This document shows, one piece after another, positions 31,951 through 34,821 of a stretch of 34,821 nt of DNA. The notes beneath the pieces were generated by a model. The model saw only the letters and a program-made list of their open reading frames with translations. It was not told the DNA's origin and did no database searches. The DNA comes from an uncultured Clostridium sp. (GTDB lineage: Bacteria; Bacillota; Clostridia; TANB77; CAG-508). How positions within the stretch are numbered: position 1 is the first letter of the stretch; each line of letters opens with the position of its first letter. Made by a program: the position numbers and the translations under genes. The stretch is from positions 1 through 34,821 of the forward strand of contig CAOKEO010000020.1 in the NCBI GenBank assembly GCA_948467495.1, written 5' to 3'.

Positions 31951-32715
31951 ATGAAAAAAAGAAAAAATATATTCATAATTTTAGGAATTTTACTACTAAT
32001 AGTTATTTTAGCTATTAGTAGTTATTTTTTTATTAAGCAAGTTTTAGAAAATAGAAATTTAGATAAACAATATGAAGATATTCAAGACATAGTTACAACA
32101 GAAATAGTGAGTAATAACACTGAAGATAAAAAAGAAGATATTAGAGAAATAATTAATTTAAGCGAATTATATAAGATAAATAATGATTTAGTAGGCTGGA
32201 TTAAGATAGATGGAACAAATATTGATTATCCTGTTATGCAAAATGAAGATTATTATTTAAGAAGAAATGTTTATAAAAATTACTCTTATTATGGAACTCC
32301 ATATTTAGCAAAGTATTGTGATATTAAAAATAGTGATAATTTAGTTATTTATGGACATCACATAAAGAATAATGCAATGTTTGGAGAGCTAGAAAAATAT
32401 AAGAAAAAAGCATTTTATAATGATCATAAGTATATAAAGTTTTATACATTAGAAAATGAATTGACCATTGAACATGTATATGAAGTTATAGCAACATTTA
32501 AGACTGTTGTATATAGTGATAATGGCTTTAAGTATTATTCATTTAACAATGCAAAAAATAGTCAAGATTTTAATGATTATGTTTCTATGTGCAAACAATT
32601 ACAATTTTATGAAACAGAAAAAACAGCAAATTATGGAGATAAATTGATAACACTTTCAACTTGTGAATATTCAAGAAAGAATGGTCGAATTGTTGTAGTA
32701 GCAAAGGAGGTGTAG
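31951..32715 (+). CDS. srtB: Class B sortase
   Basis: A 254-residue membrane-anchored transpeptidase. It has a basic start, a membrane helix at about 7-28 (FIILGILLLIVILAISSYFF), then the sortase barrel. Catalytic residues are His136 in IYGHH, Cys238 in TLSTC and Arg246 in NGRIVVVA; the spacing and the LVGWIKIDGTNIDYPVMQ segment are typical of class B. Such sortases are common in the transfer modules of Clostridial elements. The likely substrate here is the adhesin at 6117-10232 with its TPNTG signal. It lies one base after virB4 and 3 bases before the CHAP gene. Confidence 0.93.
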   Translation: MKKRKNIFIILGILLLIVILAISSYFFIKQVLENRNLDKQYEDIQDIVTTEIVSNNTEDKKEDIREIINLSELYKINNDLVGWIKIDGTNIDYPVMQNEDYYLRRNVYKNYSYYGTPYLAKYCDIKNSDNLVIYGHHIKNNAMFGELEKYKKKAFYNDHKYIKFYTLENELTIEHVYEVIATFKTVVYSDNGFKYYSFNNAKNSQDFNDYVSMCKQLQFYETEKTANYGDKLITLSTCEYSRKNGRIVVVAKEV

Positions 32716-32718
32716 TAC

Positions 32719-33888
32719 ATGGCAGACATCAAAACAAAAGTAAGAGGTGCAGTTAAGACATTAGATAAAAGTGTAGTACAAGCTCAAAAATTTAAAAATA
32801 ATATTGTAACTGCAAAAGAAAAAATGAATGAATACACTCAAGAAGCAAATGAAAATCCAGAAAATTTTGCGAGTATAAAAGTACAGGACAGTATTAACTA
32901 TTCTACAAGAAAAGGTGCAGAAAAATTTAATACTTATGGAAAAAAATCAGTACAAGAAACAAAAGAAAATATAATTAAAGGTAAAGAAAAAATAGCTCAA
33001 TTCAAATCTAAAATTAAAAATAAGAAAGCTGAACAACTTGCTAAAGATACTACAAAGAAAACAATAAAAAATGGTGCTAAAAATACTATAAAAACTGGAA
33101 AAGAAACAACTAGACTAACTAAAAAAGGAATAAAAACTACTGAAAAAGTATTGAAAAATACAAAAAAAGCAACTCAAGAATCAATTAAAATGTCGCAAAG
33201 AGCTGCAAAAATTGCAAAACAAGCTACTAAAACTGCTATAAAAGGAATGCAAGCTACAGTAAAAGCAACAATTACAACAATAAAAGCAATGATAGCTGCA
33301 ACAAAAGCAATCGTTTCATTGATAATGGCAGGTGGTTGGGTTGCTGTTGTTATTGTTTTAATTATAATATTAATTGGTGGATTTGTAGCAGTTCTTTTTA
33401 ATAGTGAAGGAGATGAGAATTATGATTATTCTCAAATGCCTAGTAGTCAAATTGTATTAGTAGCTAAAGCACAAATTGGAAATGAGGGAGGAGATAAGTT
33501 CTGGAAATGGTATGGTTTTACAGAGCATGTGCATTGGTGTGCTTGTTATGTATCATGGTGTGCTAATGAATGTGGTTACATAGATAAAGGTATTATTCCA
33601 AAATTTGCAGCTTGTAATGATGGTATAACATGGTTTAAAGATAAAAATCAATGGAATGATAGAGGAGAGAGCTATTATCCTATAATTGGGGATATAATTT
33701 TCTTTGACTGGTATGATGAAAATGGTAATCAAGATGGCAGTTCAGATCATGTTGGGATAGTAACAAGAACAGATATAACAAATAGAACAATTTACACTAT
33801 TGAAGGTAATACCAATAATCAATGTGCTGAAAGAATGTATTCTCTTGATGATGTTCAAGTTATGGGATATGGCACTCCAAAATATTAG
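32719..33888 (+). CDS. CHAP-domain cell-wall hydrolase of the transfer apparatus
   Basis: A 389-residue protein that probably opens peptidoglycan for the channel (VirB1-like role). The first 200 residues are an unusual Lys/Thr/Ala-rich helical region with degenerate repeats such as KTIKNGAKNTIKTGKET. A membrane helix follows at 204-228 (GGWVAVVIVLIIILIGGFVAV). The outer domain is a CHAP amidase/endopeptidase with the catalytic Cys274 in WCACYVSW, His344 in SSDHVGIV, and the downstream IEGNTNN segment. The basic N-terminal half would be cytoplasmic in this topology and could lie along the membrane or bind DNA. AAGGAGG precedes the start by 7 bases. Confidence 0.9.
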   Translation: MADIKTKVRGAVKTLDKSVVQAQKFKNNIVTAKEKMNEYTQEANENPENFASIKVQDSINYSTRKGAEKFNTYGKKSVQETKENIIKGKEKIAQFKSKIKNKKAEQLAKDTTKKTIKNGAKNTIKTGKETTRLTKKGIKTTEKVLKNTKKATQESIKMSQRAAKIAKQATKTAIKGMQATVKATITTIKAMIAATKAIVSLIMAGGWVAVVIVLIIILIGGFVAVLFNSEGDENYDYSQMPSSQIVLVAKAQIGNEGGDKFWKWYGFTEHVHWCACYVSWCANECGYIDKGIIPKFAACNDGITWFKDKNQWNDRGESYYPIIGDIIFFDWYDENGNQDGSSDHVGIVTRTDITNRTIYTIEGNTNNQCAERMYSLDDVQVMGYGTPKY

Positions 33889-33917
33889 TTGAAAAAAATC
33901 GAAATATGTTATATAAC
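33889..33917 (+). promoter_or_regulatory. Promoter for a short gene
   Basis: TTGAAA (33889-33894), a 17-base spacer and TATAAC (33912-33917), ending 21 bases before the ATG at 33939. It begins right after the CHAP stop codon. Confidence 0.5.
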
Positions 33918-33938
33918 AATATATGAAAGGAAATTATT

Positions 33939-34118
33939 ATGAAGATAAAAAAATTTGATGTAGTAGAACTATATAGTGGAAATAAAGCTTCAATTTTGGA
34001 TACACGAAATGGAGATTATTATGCTGAAATAGTAAATCCAAATAATGGTGCAACTATTGAACATAGAATAATAAAGGAAAATGAAATAAAAGATATAATC
34101 TTTACAAAGAATAAATAA
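33939..34118 (+). CDS. Small DUF4926-like protein
   Basis: A 59-residue protein. It starts KIKKFDVVELYSGNKASIL, continues with YYAEIVN and ends EIKDIIF. This is the plan of small beta-barrel DUF4926-type proteins (KxxDVVxL, then a strand, then an IKDI-like end). It has AAAGGA 7 bases before the ATG, its own promoter upstream and a strong terminator downstream, so it forms a monocistronic unit. Function is unknown; the family is often seen near mobile or accessory genes. The family match is tentative. Confidence 0.65.
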   Translation: MKIKKFDVVELYSGNKASILDTRNGDYYAEIVNPNNGATIEHRIIKENEIKDIIFTKNK

Positions 34119-34125
34119 TATATAA

Positions 34126-34169
34126 GGTACTAATTACTCAAACGAGTGGTTAGTACCTTTATTTTTTTT
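34126..34169 (+). terminator. Intrinsic terminator
   Basis: GGTACTAATTACTC pairs with GAGTGGTTAGTACC (interrupted by a short internal mismatch) around AAAC, followed by an interrupted run of Ts ending in eight Ts. Confidence 0.85.
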
Positions 34170-34189
34170 GACATTTTTTTGAAAAAACC

Positions 34190-34218
34190 GATAAATTTAA
34201 GCAAAGTTATGATATAAT
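34190..34218 (+). promoter_or_regulatory. Extended -10 promoter
   Basis: TGATATAAT at 34210-34218 is a full extended -10 element; the -35 region at 34190-34195 (GATAAA) is poor, as usual for such promoters. It lies about 30 bases before the ATG at 34248. Confidence 0.6.
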
Positions 34219-34247
34219 AGGAAAAAATCAATTTGGAAGTGATAAGA

Positions 34248-34550
34248 ATGACAGAAAAAGAATTAAAGGCTTTTGCAATAAATTTTATAAATTTAAAAGA
34301 AAAAGAATGTGAAAATTATGTAAGATATTCGTACTACGAATTAAAAGTAAAAGCAGGACTTACTGAAGATGAAATAGATGAAGTATTGAGAATAAGTAGG
34401 AACTATTTTGAGAATAAAGAATATAAAGTTTATTTTACTAATACAGAATTTGAATATCAGAATGCAAGAAGAAAAGTAGAATCAAATGAACTAATGATAG
34501 CCATAAAAGAAGTTGATGAAAGGGGAAAGAAAGATGGAAGAAAAGTATAA
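34248..34550 (+). CDS. Small hypothetical protein
   Basis: A 100-residue helical, charged protein. ATG 34248 follows GGAAG by 8 bases; an in-frame TTG at 34233 overlaps that site. The first 30 residues form an amphipathic helix with KEKECENYVRYSYYELKVKAGL, and the TEDEIDEVLRISRNYF segment resembles a short helix-turn-helix or winged-helix piece, though not clearly. Its end overlaps the next gene by 17 bases, so the two form a coupled pair under the extended -10 promoter. Confidence 0.6.
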   Translation: MTEKELKAFAINFINLKEKECENYVRYSYYELKVKAGLTEDEIDEVLRISRNYFENKEYKVYFTNTEFEYQNARRKVESNELMIAIKEVDERGKKDGRKV

Positions 34551-34749
34551 TAAACAAGCAATAGATAGATTTGATTTTATTAGTGAAGAAAAATTAAATA
34601 TATTAAAACAAAATAATGTAAAAACATTAGGAGAATTGGCGAATAAAACAAGAAGTAATTTAAAAGAGTATGGTTTTGAAAATTTTGAAATAAATAAAAT
34701 TGATATTGAATTGCAACTTTTAGGTTTAAATTTAAAAGGTAGAAATTAA
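34534..34749 (+). CDS. Free-standing RNA polymerase alpha C-terminal-domain-like protein
   Basis: A 71-residue protein made of a single helix-hairpin-helix-like unit. The order ISEEKLNILKQNNVKTLGELANKTRSNLKEYGF, then IELQLLGLNLK, follows the alpha C-terminal domain: a first helix with NxLxxxxIxTxGxLA, and the typical LxxLGLxLK ending. No assembly domain of the alpha subunit is present. ATG 34534 follows AGGGG by 8 bases; an upstream in-frame TTG at 34513 is less likely. Such a lone domain could bind A/T-rich upstream DNA or regulators, but that is inference. It is coupled to the preceding gene. Confidence 0.65.
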   Translation: MEEKYNKQAIDRFDFISEEKLNILKQNNVKTLGELANKTRSNLKEYGFENFEINKIDIELQLLGLNLKGRN

Positions 34750-34821
34750 ATATTAAATAGTTAGACAAATGAATAAGAAATTAAACGATGTAAGTTTAAG
34801 AAAAAAACTCCACTAGAAGCT

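Noticed and set aside
34769..34816. Fifteen-codon frame at the right edge (MNKKLNDVSLRKKLH)
   Set aside because: It has no ribosome binding site, is very short and ends in a stop just before the window edge.

Overview
The window is a strongly AT-rich stretch of DNA in which every supported gene lies on the plus strand. Strong AGGAGG-type ribosome binding sites, frequent TTG and GTG starts, a class B sortase, a Gram-positive cell-wall adhesin and a PrgI/PcfB/CHAP-type transfer apparatus point to a low-GC Bacillota host, probably a gut Clostridia-like bacterium. TGA ends at least one clear gene, so the ordinary stop assignment seems to apply. The content is that of an integrative and conjugative element of the broad Tn1549-like type. 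I see no antibiotic-resistance gene, tRNA, rRNA or CRISPR array.

Layout. 1-744: a tyrosine recombinase that has lost its N-terminus at the left edge. 770-1096: a small unknown gene. 1097-2106: a 1 kb AT-rich non-coding region with dispersed repeats and hairpins. 2107-5189: two small unknown genes, a possible sigma-like activator, and ParA and ParB. 5390-10232: a small secreted Cys/His protein and a 1371-residue thioester/CnaB adhesin. 10295-18689: a GNAT acetyltransferase, two small genes and a giant ArdC-like/methylase/helicase protein. A complete tnpV-like gene is nested in another frame of that giant gene. 18754-19570: a promoter and a c-di-GMP-I riboswitch leading into a membrane-anchored protein. 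19762-22152: small accessory genes, including a DUF3848-like protein and a DUF3991/TOPRIM protein. 22153-24972: a likely oriT, MobC, the relaxase, PcfB and a small gene. 24962-33888: VirD4 (broken by two frameshifts), a pilin-like protein, VirB6-like, an accessory protein, PrgI, VirB4, sortase B and a CHAP hydrolase. 33939-34749: three small genes, the last resembling a free-standing RNA polymerase alpha C-terminal domain.

How it fits together. The relaxase and MobC would nick at oriT. The giant helicase/methylase and the TOPRIM protein probably process or protect the transferred DNA. VirD4 with PcfB would couple the relaxosome to a channel made of the pilin-like, VirB6-like, PrgI and VirB4 proteins. 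CHAP would open the cell wall, and sortase would anchor the adhesin for cell contact. ParAB would stabilise a circular form.

Three observations stand out. First, virD4 carries two extra C bases. Each creates an in-frame CGG codon, these are the only in-frame CGG codons I find in the window, and skipping the C restores the conserved protein both times. Second, tnpV overprints the disordered linker of the helicase. Third, intrinsic terminator-like hairpins repeatedly sit directly in front of ribosome binding sites with no room for a new promoter.
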